From contig CM020618.1 of the NCBI GenBank assembly GCA_009829735.1, positions 26,450,894 to 26,514,893 on the forward strand: a stretch of 64,000 nucleotides of DNA. The letters run 5' to 3'. The translations under genes and the position numbers were made by a program. The notes beneath the pieces are model-generated. The model did no database searches. It was given only the letters and a program-made list of their open reading frames with translations, and was not told the DNA's origin. Shown here piece after piece: positions 41,393 through 51,200 of the stretch. Position 1 is the stretch's first letter. The number at the start of each line of letters is the position of its first letter. The DNA is from Pyropia yezoensis (Eukaryota; Rhodophyta; Bangiophyceae; Bangiales; Bangiaceae).

Positions 41393-43786
41393 TCACTTCC
41401 ACCCCCAGTCGTCTCCATCCTCTTCGGGGGCGTCGAGGTCGGCCAAAAACTGTGCACGCAGGGGGCTGTCTTCAAAGATGGCTGTCACGTAGGCCTCCAC
41501 GTCAGCCCTGCTGAGGGCGTCCCCGTACTGGCCCGCCCGGAAGGCCCCAATGATGTCCTCCATCCGCGCGTTAAGGACGCGCACCACCGCCCCCGCGCGG
41601 GCCACGGCAGCCGCGTATGCCGCACCGCCACCGCCCAGGGCGGGTGGGAAGGCAGCGGCGGCGGCGGCGCCACCGCCGCCGCCCGCTCCACCCTCTGGAA
41701 CACACTCCATCACCCCTGCCGCGGCGCTGAGGCCGTCTTGCAAGACCCCCGTCAGGACGTCGCAAGCGGCTTCGCTAATGTCTGGGCACCCCCGCGTCGC
41801 GTCGGCGAGGGCGTTCAGGTAGGCCGCGCCTAGCACCCCCGCCAGCGCACGCACCGCCGGCGGGGGCGCGAGGCCCGCCCAGGCGCCCACCGGCGCCCGC
41901 AGGGCCGTGACGGCCGACCGCAGGCCGGCCGACCGCGCCAGCCCCGCCAGGGTGCCGTACGCGCCCAGGTCCCCGGCGGCGCCCCCCGCAGCGCTCACGC
42001 CGGCGCGGATCGCGGCAGTCGCGTCCGCCACCACCGCCGCCACCGCCGCGTCGGCGGCCGCAGAGAGTGTGTTGGCGGCGCCGCCCAGCGCGCCTGCCGC
42101 GTCCGCCACTGTTGGAGACGCGGCGGTGGCGAGCGCCCCTGCCGCCGCGCTCAGCACCCGGCAGTCCACGTAGTGAACCGCCGCCAGCCGCAGCGCCGGC
42201 GGCGCACCACCCCCCAGCTCCTCTCCGTACTGAAGCGGCACGTCCCGTGCAGGGGCGGCGACCGCGTCGGCGGCAGCGGCAGCGAGCGCGCCGCCCACAA
42301 CCGCTGACCCTGACCGAGTGGCCGCGACCGCCGCCCGCACGGTCCGGGCAGCCACGTCCCGCACGCCCGACGCGGACGCCGAGTAGCGGCATCCGACAAG
42401 GTCGGGGTGCGCCCGTGCGACCGCGTCGGGGACGGGCACAAGCGCAGACGACGTGCCGCCGCCAGCAGCAAGCGCCGCCGCCGCGTCGGCAAAACGCGAG
42501 ACCGACCGGCGGGCGTCGAGGAGGGCCTGTGCACGGAGCTCTCCAGCAATTTGGGCTTCGAGTACGCCGGGCTGAACAGCGAGCGTCAACTCCTCCTCCT
42601 CCCCGCTGTGACCTCCCTTCTCGCTGCCGGCAGCCCCACCGTCGGCCGCCTTGCGGCGACGGGCACCCAACGCCGTCTCGAGCACCCGGGACGCTGCCGC
42701 CGCGGCGGTCACCCGCCGGGCAAGCCCCTCGGGACTCCGTCCGAGCACCGCTCGAGGGGCGAAAAAGTCATTCAGCGCCCACCCCGTCCACGCGTCTACA
42801 GCGGGGCGGGCGTGCCCACCGCCAAGCACCACCGTCACGGTGCTGTCGAGGAGCCGCAGCGCCCGCGCGCACGCGTTGGCTACTGCCGGCTCGGCCGCCA
42901 TGGCGGCCCAGTCGTCGACGCCCACCTCCGCACCGGCCGCCTCCCGGTCGGCGGGCTCCCACTCGAGGGGTGGCGGCGGCGGGCCGCCGCGACCAGCGGG
43001 CGGGGGCGCCCCCTTGGGTGGCAGCACCCACTCGTAGCGCACCTCCCCACCACCGGCGTCAGTGTCAAAAAAGGCAGTCGCTGCGCGGAGGGCGGCCGCC
43101 ACCCGCCCGGCGCGAAAGCGGTCCGCCACAGAGGCCAGCGCGGTGGGGAGGCCCCCCACCGACGCGAGCGCGTCGGCCACCGCTGCGCCGGGGTGAAGGC
43201 TCACACCACCCGACCGGACGACGAGGAGGGTGTCAAACGCGGCGGCCAGGTCCGCGCCCGCCTCGCGCGCACGGGCGTCAAGGAGGTCTGCGGCGGCGTC
43301 GAGGACACCCCCGGCGCCGGCAGCGTCCCCTACGCTGCGGACGCCCCCCCCGCCACCGCCGTCGGCTGCTGCAAGCTCAGCCCGCAGCGCCGCGGCGGCG
43401 GCCGCCGCCCCCACCGGGTCACCCGCCGCCTCGGGCCGGAGCGCCGCCCCCGCCGACGCGTAAGGGGAGAGGGCGGCGGCGAGCTCGGCCAACAGCGACG
43501 CCTTTGCGTCCGCTGCCTTTGCCGCTCGCTCCGCCGCGTCGAGGTGTTTAGTCAGGGCGTCCAGGCTGGCGGTCAGGGTCGCCACCGACTCCTCCGCAGC
43601 CGCGCGGCGGTCGGCCAGCGTCGGGCCATCCCGCAGAGCGGCTGGGGGGGGGGCTTCCGCGGCGGCCGCTGCCGCGGCGGCCCGTGCGTCGGCCAGGCGC
43701 TTCTCGGCGGCGGCCACGACAGCGGCGGCGGCGGCGCCGCCTTTGAGCGCAACTTCTTGGGTGCCCGCGGTGGTAGTGGCCGCCAT
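41393..43786 (-). CDS. ZW10: ZW10 homologue (Dsl1/RZZ tethering-complex subunit)
   Basis: ZW10 acts in ER-Golgi vesicle tethering with RINT1/Tip20-type partners, and in animals also at kinetochores. The call rests on the C-terminal block, where DVEAYVTAIFEDSPLRAQFL resembles the ZW10 C-terminal EVxxLIxALFxxTxxR helix. It also rests on overall length (797 residues, close to the usual 750-800), an Ala-rich coiled-coil N-terminus (about residues 30-130) and an all-helical middle. The internal ATG at 43786 (GCCATGG context) is preferred over an upstream one whose extra 58 residues are Cys/Pro-rich and implausible. Divergence and Ala/Gly inflation make this a moderate call. Another helical tethering subunit is the main alternative. 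Confidence 0.65.
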   Translation of the reverse strand: MAATTTAGTQEVALKGGAAAAAVVAAAEKRLADARAAAAAAAAEAPPPAALRDGPTLADRRAAAEESVATLTASLDALTKHLDAAERAAKAADAKASLLAELAAALSPYASAGAALRPEAAGDPVGAAAAAAALRAELAAADGGGGGGVRSVGDAAGAGGVLDAAADLLDARAREAGADLAAAFDTLLVVRSGGVSLHPGAAVADALASVGGLPTALASVADRFRAGRVAAALRAATAFFDTDAGGGEVRYEWVLPPKGAPPPAGRGGPPPPPLEWEPADREAAGAEVGVDDWAAMAAEPAVANACARALRLLDSTVTVVLGGGHARPAVDAWTGWALNDFFAPRAVLGRSPEGLARRVTAAAAASRVLETALGARRRKAADGGAAGSEKGGHSGEEEELTLAVQPGVLEAQIAGELRAQALLDARRSVSRFADAAAALAAGGGTSSALVPVPDAVARAHPDLVGCRYSASASGVRDVAARTVRAAVAATRSGSAVVGGALAAAAADAVAAPARDVPLQYGEELGGGAPPALRLAAVHYVDCRVLSAAAGALATAASPTVADAAGALGGAANTLSAAADAAVAAVVADATAAIRAGVSAAGGAAGDLGAYGTLAGLARSAGLRSAVTALRAPVGAWAGLAPPPAVRALAGVLGAAYLNALADATRGCPDISEAACDVLTGVLQDGLSAAAGVMECVPEGGAGGGGGAAAAAAFPPALGGGGAAYAAAVARAGAVVRVLNARMEDIIGAFRAGQYGDALSRADVEAYVTAIFEDSPLRAQFLADLDAPEEDGDDWGWK

Positions 43787-45443
43787 GGCGGCAAGGGTGG
43801 ACGGAAGGTGGGGAACAAGGAGAGAAGGCAAAGGTTCGCAGCAGCAGCACCAGAGCAACCCGGAGCACAAGCCAGGATCCACAAAGGGGGGGGGGGGGCA
43901 GTGCGGGTGGACAGGGCAGGGGTGGGTTGGTGAGGAGGAGATGGGAAGGAATGGAGCCACTGGTCGACCGACGTCGAGGATGCGTCACCGTTGCACCATG
44001 GAAGTGATGTGGGGTGGAAGTGCAGACGTGTGCAAAGACTGGCAGCGCCACTGCCGCAACGATTGAGCGTCCGAAGCGATGACCGAGCGGGATGGGACAG
44101 GCCCACGTTGACAGTGGCAGTCACCTTGGCGAACAGGAACTGCACATCACGACCAAGCCGAACAGAAATCTTCCCAGCCAAAAGCGAACTTTAACATATT
44201 ATTTGACACGTGTCGATATGTGCATGTTTGAAAATGATCATCGCTCATGCCAGAGTGAAATGGGCCTCTTTCAAACATCCAAACTCGGAGCGGCCCTTGC
44301 ACGCGTGATGATGACGCTGTACTTCGAACAAGGGGCCCTCCGCGCGCAGCGTTCTGTCCTACAAACTGCCGACACAGATGTACGGCGCTACGCTTCTCCC
44401 TCCCTGGAATTCCGTCATGCCATATCTCATATAGACCTTTGTTCATAACTGCTCTACAATGGGCTGCCCCTTCTCGACCGCAAGCAGGCCAACGCTCACC
44501 AACGCGGCCTATCCATCTGAGAGAGCGACTTGTTGGGAAAGCTGTAGTGGATCCGTCCATGGCACAAATGCTGAAGGAAGCGTCCGTCTACGCAGCCGAC
44601 TGGATCTCATAGCCGCGGTCGCCGGCCGTCCGCACAACGACGGGCGGCGCGTAGGCGACGCTGGGGAGGTCCAGGATGGCCGACGCGGGGGCATCAAAGG
44701 AGGAGAAGAGAGGAGACGGGCCGCAGGCGCTGGGTTGCGCCCGTGTAGTCGTTGCCAAAGAGGGACTGGCCGTCGGCCCACCATCAGGCGTCGAAGAACG
44801 CGCGGAGGAGACTCGTCTGGCCTTTCCGTGCTCTCAGTATATATATTGCGATTATGGTACACGTGGCTAGCAGCTGAAAGTCGACTGTCAACAATTGTCG
44901 GCATAACGGGAAGACGGACCACCGCCCCTGCCCGGGAGCCACGGTGATTGGCCACCCTCGAGGGCTGACACCCCCCGGCCGCCGCCGCCGCCGTTGCCGT
45001 TTTCCGGCGGGGAAGTCGGCGCGCGTGCTGCGTCGCCACCACGCGCCCTCATCCGTCTCATCCGACGTTGCCGCCGGCACCGTCGCCGGCACGCCCATTG
45101 TCCCCCCACTGCCCGTCACGTCCCAGCGGCTGTCACGTCTCCGCGGGCCGACTACCGTTACCTTGGTACGCGTTTGGGGCTGGCGTTTTGGTACTCACCC
45201 GGGGGGTGAGCAGCTCCCCAGACCCCGGCTCGCCCCATCTCGCTCCCGCCTCCCTCCCCCGCCCACTTGTCCCCCCCCCCATCTTCGCCTCTTCCGCTTG
45301 TGCCTCTTTCCCTGCTTTGCTCCCGTTCTGGCGACCCTGCCGTTTTCCGGGTCGCCCGGTGCGCGCGTGCGCTTTTTCGGGTACGCGCGGCGGCGGCGTG
45401 GCTGGCCGCCGGTTGCAGCGGCAGCTGCAAAGCAGCGCCCGCC
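43787..45443. other. Divergent intergenic region
   Basis: It lies between ZW10 (leftward) and the WW/FF gene (rightward). A minus-strand fragment near 44590-44790 reads like a degraded protein C-terminus (WWADGQSLFGNDYTG, then ILDLPSVAYAPP in another frame) but has stops. CT-rich sequence at 45230-45340 probably belongs to the promoter or 5' UTR of the WW/FF gene. Confidence 0.45.
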
Positions 45444-48400
45444 ATGGCGGGCCGTGGCCGCGGCGCGGCCCTGACCCGCCCCGCGTGGATGAAGGACCTG
45501 TCGCCTGCGGGTGGTGGCGGGCCCGCCGTCTCCGCGGCTGCTGGCCGCGGCGGCGCGGCCATGCCGGGGGAGTCGCGCCGGCCGGCCGACCGCGCGCCTG
45601 CCATGGGGCTGCCTTCAGCGGGGGGGGGAGGGGGGGCGTCTGCGTCAATGGCCGCCGGTGGTGGGGGGGGGGGCGGCTCAAGGAGGGGTGGGCGGCTGCG
45701 TCGGCACCGGGGGGAAGAACGGTACGATTTTGATGATGGGAGTTGTGAGGAGGGGAGTTGTGAGGAGGTGGGGTTATGTGCGGTGTTGAAGGGAGGCCGC
45801 GGGACATGCTGGGAGGTCATTGAGGTGGCAGGCTCTGTGTTGCGTCGAGCTGGGTCTCGTACATTTCCGCGTGTGTGTGCTTGGATGACTGACGCTCCGT
45901 GTCTGTATGGCTCTCGTGTGTTCTGGCTATGCAATCTGCTCTGGCTTATCTGTTGTGGCCAACCTGTGATTGTTTGTCTTTTGTTGTTGTGCGACCGGTG
46001 GTCGCAGTATTGGTACCACGCGAGCACCAACGCGACCACCTGGGAAGAGCCGCTGGCCGCGCCCGCCCCCGCGGCTGTGAGTGCCACTCCCGTGGCGGTG
46101 GCTGCACCTGCGGCGCCGGTTGCGGCAGGGGGCCTCCCCCCCGGCTGGGCAGAGGTCACCACCGCCGACGGCAAACCCTACTACCACAACACTACCACCG
46201 GCGCCACGCAGTGGACCCTCCCAGAGGCGGTGCCAGCATCGCCAGGCTCGGCATCGGTGGGGGCCGGCGGCGGCGGCGGCGGTGGTGGCGGCAGCGGCGG
46301 TGATGGCGGCGGCGGCGTCAAGCGGCCGCCCTCCCCGCGTCGCACCTATGGCGAACCCCCCGCCCGGCGGCGGCGGTCCACCACCCCCGCTGTGGCATTG
46401 GCAGCTCCGACGGCGGGGACAGCGGCGGCGACCGCGACGCCCGCTGCCGCTGCCTCCACCGCCGCAGACCCAGCCGCGCTGCCCTACGGGTGGGCCGAGG
46501 CGACTTCCCCCGACGGGCGAACGTACTTTTACCACGCCGCTTCGAGGGAGACGTCTTGGACGCGGCCGGGCCCGCCAGCAGCGACGGCAGCGGCGCCGGT
46601 GGGGTCTCGCAGAGGGGAGGGGAGCGGAGGGGTGCGTGGAGGGGGCACGCCTTCGCGCGGTGGTGCGGCTGAGCCGGCTGCTGGTACGGGCCCGAGCCCT
46701 GGCCGCGGTGGCGGGACTGTCGGCCACTCCGCGCCCGCGGGGCGGTCTGTGCCTGTCGCGGGTCCAGGGGCGCCCTCGGCTGGCGGTGTGGGTGCGAGTG
46801 GTAGCGGACCGAGAAACGGCGGTAGTGGTGGTGGCGACGGCGGCGGCGGCGGCGGCGGCGAGGCGCCGCTGCCGCCCGGCTGGGCCCGCTTTACTGCCCC
46901 CGACGGTCGGGCCTACTTTCACCACGCTGGTCGGGGAGAGACGTCATGGACGCACCCTGCTGGTGGGGATGGCGGTGGCGGCAGCGGAGGTGCTGCTAGC
47001 GGGGCTCCGGTGGCGGGCTCCTCGGCTGGCGCTGGCGCCGCACTCGTGGCGGGTGCCCCGGCTGCGTCGGACGATGCCCGCCGTGGGGGTGGCGGTGGTG
47101 GTGGTGGCCGCGGTGGTGGGGCTGCATACATACAGCGCCCGCGAGACGCGTCTGGGAAGCCCCTCAATGATAAGCTCACGGAGGCGGCCTGGCTCGCCGA
47201 CGCCGCCCGCAAGGCCGCTAAGCGGGCGGCCGCGCCGGGGCCAGCTGCCGAGGGCGGCTCTGCGGGTGCAGACGGCACGGTGGCGAAAGCCACAGACGAG
47301 GCGGCGGGGGCCGCCACGGCGGCTGCCCCTGGCGGGCGGTCCTCGGCGAAACGCAAGAAACCTGGCGCGCGGGACGCGCCGTCCCCGCCGTTGGTCTTTG
47401 CCGGTATCAAGCGCGCAGCCGACTGGACAGATGCCGAGGTTCGCGCCGGCAAGGCCGCATTTGGCGCCCTCCTCGCCGCCGCGGGCGTGACGGCGACCAC
47501 CTCATGGCTGGCTGCTATGCGCGCGGCCATCACATTTGACGCTGGCGCCGGTGCCTATGTGCGCGCGCTCCCATCGCATGGCCTCCGCCGGGTGGCATAT
47601 CAGGAGTACGTGGCCGCCACCGCCGCGGCGACACGAGTGGCTGGGGTAGCTGCGACGCGTGCCGCCCGTGATGCGCTTGATGACCTCCTGGACGAGGCGC
47701 TGGCGCCGGCGGTCGATGCCGCCGAGGCGTCGGCGGCCGCATTGGCCACTGCGGCGGCGTCTACGCCCACTGATGGCGCTCCCAGCGGGAGTGACGCTGG
47801 TGGGCGGGGGGGTGTTCAGCAATTGCCCGCTCCACCATCTGACCTGGTGTCGGTAACGTGGGCAGACACCGCGGACCTCCCGGGCCCCGTCACAGCGTCG
47901 CTGGCCGCTGACCCCCGGTGGACCGCCCTGGACGCTCACCCCCGGCTTCGCGACGAGGGCGTGTCGGTCTGGCTGGCCTCCTGGCGCCGACGGGAGCGCG
48001 ACCGCCGCCGTCGTCGCCGCCGTGATACGGTTCGGGCGTTCCGGTGTCTGTTGGACGTGGCCGCTGCGCCACTGGCCGAGCGACCGGCATTGGTGTGTGC
48101 GGGTCTCGGCGGCGCGGGAGGGGGTGGGGCGTCCGCCCCGTCCCGCGCTGGCATGGCGGCGGCCGCGGCGGCCGCGGCTGCTGCTGCCGCGGCTGTGGGC
48201 GGTGGCAACGGCGCCAGCGGGGGAGTTGGCAGAGGTGTTGGTGCTTCTCCCGCCGCCGACCCTCCCGACACTTCCTCCGCCCTCAACTTGGCCGTCCCTG
48301 ATGATGTGCGCATTGACGAGCGCACCTCGTTCCGCGCCGCCTCCGAGTTGTTTGGCACCCACCCCACCTGGACGGCTCTTCCCGCACCCGACCGCCGCCC

Positions 48401-50372
48401 CGCCTATGCCTCGTGGCAGCGGTCGGCGGCGGCTGCGGCGGCCGATGCGCGGGTGGCGGCCAAGGCGGCTCGCGCCGCCGCGTCTGCGGCGCGCAAAGAT
48501 GCCTTTTACGCGGGCATCCGCGCCGCGGTCGTCACGGACGGGAAGTTCCCCCTCGAGGTCCCCGCGCGGTACCGTGGCGCGGACACCCGCGACGCCCTCT
48601 TGCGGCATGAGTGGGCGGCGGCGGTGGACGAGGCGATGGATGGGCCGCTGAAGGAGCTTTACCGGGAGGGGGTTGCGCGGGCAGTTGCGGCAGTGGAGCG
48701 GCTGGAAGGCGCGTTTGATCGCGTCCTCGAAGGGGGGCGGGACGGAAACGCAACCGCCGCCGCGGCTGGCGGGGAGGGACCAGCCGCCAGCGGGGACACC
48801 ACCCCTGCGCCCCCCCCCCCCGTTGGGCTATCGCCGCCGCCGGTGGTGCTCACGCCCCGGTCCACGTGGGCGGCCTTTGCAGCCGATGCATCCCTGGCTG
48901 CGCGCCTGTCCGCGGCAGCCATCCCTACCCCCGCGGCGCGCTACCTATTCAACCGTGCGGTCGGCCGTGCTGCCGACGCGGCGGCGCGGGCGGTGCGGCG
49001 GCGGGAGAGGGCGCTGGCCGACTATGTGGACCTGCTCCGCGACGCGTGGCGGGCGGGTGCCATCCACGGCGGCAGCGTGTGGGGGTCGGCGGCGGTGCGC
49101 GACGCGGTGGGGCGGCGGACGGCGACGCGGTCGCTCGCGTCGCTACCGCCGTTGCCACCCGTCGATGGGGAGGAGGATGGGAAAGGGGCGGCCACCGACG
49201 GAGCCGTCCCTACAACAGTGCCGGGCGGTATCGGGGCGGCAGCAGCTGTGTCGCTGCCCAATGGTGTCAGCGCGGGTGGAGTGGCCGCCGGTGCCGGCTC
49301 CACGGAGAACGCCCAGGCCCGTAGGCCGTCCACAAAAGCCAAGGCGGAGGAGGCAGCGCCCCAGGCCGAGACGGCCGAGGCAGCAAAGGAGGCCGTGCCG
49401 GTAGAACCCCCCAGCGATGCGCAGGCAGCGGCGGGCACGCCCGCCGGCGCCCAGCCAGCCGACACGGCCGCGAAGAGCGCGGCGGCTGTCCCCTCTGCCG
49501 ACGCCCCCGCGAGCGGGCCCGCCGCGGAAGCCAAGGCGGGCACGGGCGCGGCCGACCCGGCCACCGCCGGTCCGTCGGCTGCTGCTGGCGGTGCGACCGC
49601 AACCGCGGCGGCAGCGGCGGCACCCACCCCCCTGGACATTCCCACGGACCGGCTGTCTGGGGAGGCGCTGGTCAGGGCGGAGTTTGACGCTTATGTTGCG
49701 TACAAGTCGGAAAAGGAGGCCCGCCGGCGGGGTTCGGGTGGTGCCGGCGGTGGCAGTGGCGATCGCGGCGACCGTGGCGGCGACCGCGGCCGCGACGGAG
49801 GCCGCGAAGGTGGCAGCGGCCGGGACTCGACGTCGCGGCCGATGGTGCGCGCACTCGGCGGGGGCGGGGGCGTGGCAGCGAGGGCCTCCCGCGGGGGCGT
49901 CTCGCCCACCGGGGGGGGCAGCACCAACGGGCCTGCTGGCGGGGGCGGCCTGCCAACACTGGGCAGCGGTGGCAGTGGCGGCCGCGACGATGGCGGCCGC
50001 GATGGCGGGGGCCGCGACGGCGGCGGCTCTGCCGGTGGGGGTGGCGGCAGCAGCGGCGGCGGCGGCGGGGGCAAGGCCGGCGGCAGCGCCGACCGGGGCG
50101 GCGGGGAGCGCAAGCGCGGCCGCCCGGGCGCTGACCGTGGGGGCGGCGGTCCCGGCGGCGGTCCCGGCGGCGGCGGTGGCGGCGGTGGCGCGCCGCCCCC
50201 TCCCTCCCGCACCGAGGTGACGGGCTGGGCGGCGGCGGTGACGACGGCGGTGAGCGCCGCCGGCGGGGAGGCCGAGTCGGCGGCCAAGCGGCGCAAGCGG
50301 GATATCGTGGCCAAGCGGCTGGCCATGCTCGCCGCCACCGAGGGCGGGGGCACCCCCAACGGGGGGGCGTGA
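45444..50372 (+). CDS. WW/FF-domain pre-mRNA processing factor (PRP40/TCERG1 class), one intron
   Basis: WW domains bind proline-rich partners such as branch-point factors and RNA polymerase II tails. FF domains bind phospho-CTD and splicing proteins. Coding runs 45444-45721 and 46008-50372, about 1547 residues. The first WW is split by the intron: GWAAASAPGGRT ends exon 1 and YWYHASTNATTWEEP begins exon 2. Three more WW follow near residues 136-168, 251-285 and 380-414, each with GW, YY/YF and a final W-x-x-P. FF-like helices start near residue 570 (AAFGALLAAAGV, then DPRWTALDAHPRLR, then ASELFGTHPTWTAL). The C-terminus is Ala-rich then RGG/Gly-rich and basic. Exon 1 changes frame in the 11-G run at 45663-45673, probably one missing G. 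The ATG at 45444 has a GCCATGG context and is followed by RPAWMKD. Confidence 0.85.
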   Translation: MAGRGRGAALTRPAWMKDLSPAGGGGPAVSAAAGRGGAAMPGESRRPADRAPAMGLPSAGGGGGASASMAAGGGGGGGSRRGGRLRRHRGEERYDFDDGSCEEGSCEEVGLCAVLKGGRGTCWEVIEVAGSVLRRAGSRTFPRVCAWMTDAPCLYGSRVFWLCNLLWLICCGQPVIVCLLLLCDRWSQYWYHASTNATTWEEPLAAPAPAAVSATPVAVAAPAAPVAAGGLPPGWAEVTTADGKPYYHNTTTGATQWTLPEAVPASPGSASVGAGGGGGGGGGSGGDGGGGVKRPPSPRRTYGEPPARRRRSTTPAVALAAPTAGTAAATATPAAAASTAADPAALPYGWAEATSPDGRTYFYHAASRETSWTRPGPPAATAAAPVGSRRGEGSGGVRGGGTPSRGGAAEPAAGTGPSPGRGGGTVGHSAPAGRSVPVAGPGAPSAGGVGASGSGPRNGGSGGGDGGGGGGGEAPLPPGWARFTAPDGRAYFHHAGRGETSWTHPAGGDGGGGSGGAASGAPVAGSSAGAGAALVAGAPAASDDARRGGGGGGGGRGGGAAYIQRPRDASGKPLNDKLTEAAWLADAARKAAKRAAAPGPAAEGGSAGADGTVAKATDEAAGAATAAAPGGRSSAKRKKPGARDAPSPPLVFAGIKRAADWTDAEVRAGKAAFGALLAAAGVTATTSWLAAMRAAITFDAGAGAYVRALPSHGLRRVAYQEYVAATAAATRVAGVAATRAARDALDDLLDEALAPAVDAAEASAAALATAAASTPTDGAPSGSDAGGRGGVQQLPAPPSDLVSVTWADTADLPGPVTASLAADPRWTALDAHPRLRDEGVSVWLASWRRRERDRRRRRRRDTVRAFRCLLDVAAAPLAERPALVCAGLGGAGGGGASAPSRAGMAAAAAAAAAAAAAVGGGNGASGGVGRGVGASPAADPPDTSSALNLAVPDDVRIDERTSFRAASELFGTHPTWTALPAPDRRPAYASWQRSAAAAAADARVAAKAARAAASAARKDAFYAGIRAAVVTDGKFPLEVPARYRGADTRDALLRHEWAAAVDEAMDGPLKELYREGVARAVAAVERLEGAFDRVLEGGRDGNATAAAAGGEGPAASGDTTPAPPPPVGLSPPPVVLTPRSTWAAFAADASLAARLSAAAIPTPAARYLFNRAVGRAADAAARAVRRRERALADYVDLLRDAWRAGAIHGGSVWGSAAVRDAVGRRTATRSLASLPPLPPVDGEEDGKGAATDGAVPTTVPGGIGAAAAVSLPNGVSAGGVAAGAGSTENAQARRPSTKAKAEEAAPQAETAEAAKEAVPVEPPSDAQAAAGTPAGAQPADTAAKSAAAVPSADAPASGPAAEAKAGTGAADPATAGPSAAAGGATATAAAAAAPTPLDIPTDRLSGEALVRAEFDAYVAYKSEKEARRRGSGGAGGGSGDRGDRGGDRGRDGGREGGSGRDSTSRPMVRALGGGGGVAARASRGGVSPTGGGSTNGPAGGGGLPTLGSGGSGGRDDGGRDGGGRDGGGSAGGGGGSSGGGGGGKAGGSADRGGGERKRGRPGADRGGGGPGGGPGGGGGGGGAPPPPSRTEVTGWAAAVTTAVSAAGGEAESAAKRRKRDIVAKRLAMLAATEGGGTPNGGA
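45722..46007 (+). other. Spliceosomal intron (286 bp) within the first WW domain
   Basis: It begins GTACGA and ends in a T-rich tract followed by GGTCGCAG. It is far lower in GC than the flanking exons. It is open in one frame, which makes it easy to misread as coding. Removing it joins the two halves of a WW domain in phase 0. Confidence 0.85.
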
Positions 50373-51200
50373 GGTGACGTGAGGTGGCGTGAGCGGGGGT
50401 TGGGGGAGGGTTTAGGGGAACCCTACATGCCTGGTGGATTGACATTGTGTGGCTTCTATTTTCCAAGGGCGTGAGGGCGGGGCGGCGCTGGCCGCTCCGC
50501 CCACCAGGGGGAGCATTGACGCGGCCGGCGTGTACGTACCTCCCGGTGGCTTTTCGCCGCGGCGGCGGCAGCCGCGCATACAACCCGCGCGGCAGCGGCG
50601 GTCGCCGCGCGCACGAGCGGGGCAGGCGCGGCGCGACCGCCGCGCCACGGATTGCGCTGCGTGCAGCACCGGCCGACGCGCCGTGATACGGTGTCGCCGC
50701 CCACCTGGCAGGGGGGCGCGGCGGGATGGGGGCGACGAGGGGAGGGGCGAGCTGCCACAGTGTCGGCTGGCACCCCGCCCGGCGCAACGGTAAACAAAGA
50801 GAGTGGTATGTGTTCCGTGTGCAAGGTGCCACGCTGCCCAGTCGTCGCCGGGGGCGTCCGTGACGGAGCGTGGGACAGGGGTTGATGGCACTGTGCTGTC
50901 GTGCCGCTCCCATCCTTCCCGGCCGCCGTCGCCGCCGCTATGGATGGTGCCCCCCTGGGGAAGGGGGCGTCCCCACCGCGACGTACCACTGGGCACCCGC
51001 CGACTGGCCCGCCGCTCCGCAAGCCCACGCCCTCCCCAGCGCCCGCATTCATGATCATGCTCACGTGCGCAACGACCTCAGGCCTGCACGCGCCCCCCTC
51101 TCCCAAGTGCTCGCCATTCATACCGCTTGCCTCGCTGTCCGCTGCACCAGGCCCCACCAACCTCTCCCCCGCAACCGCGCTGCCGACATGCCACCCCCCC
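50373..51200. other. Convergent intergenic region
   Basis: It lies between the stops of the WW/FF gene and the lumen cyclophilin. Frames on both strands are unremarkable. No RNA gene is seen. Confidence 0.5.

Noticed and set aside
42067-43933. Long plus-strand frames over ZW10
   Set aside because: Arg/Pro-rich shadows of the minus-strand gene in GC-rich DNA.
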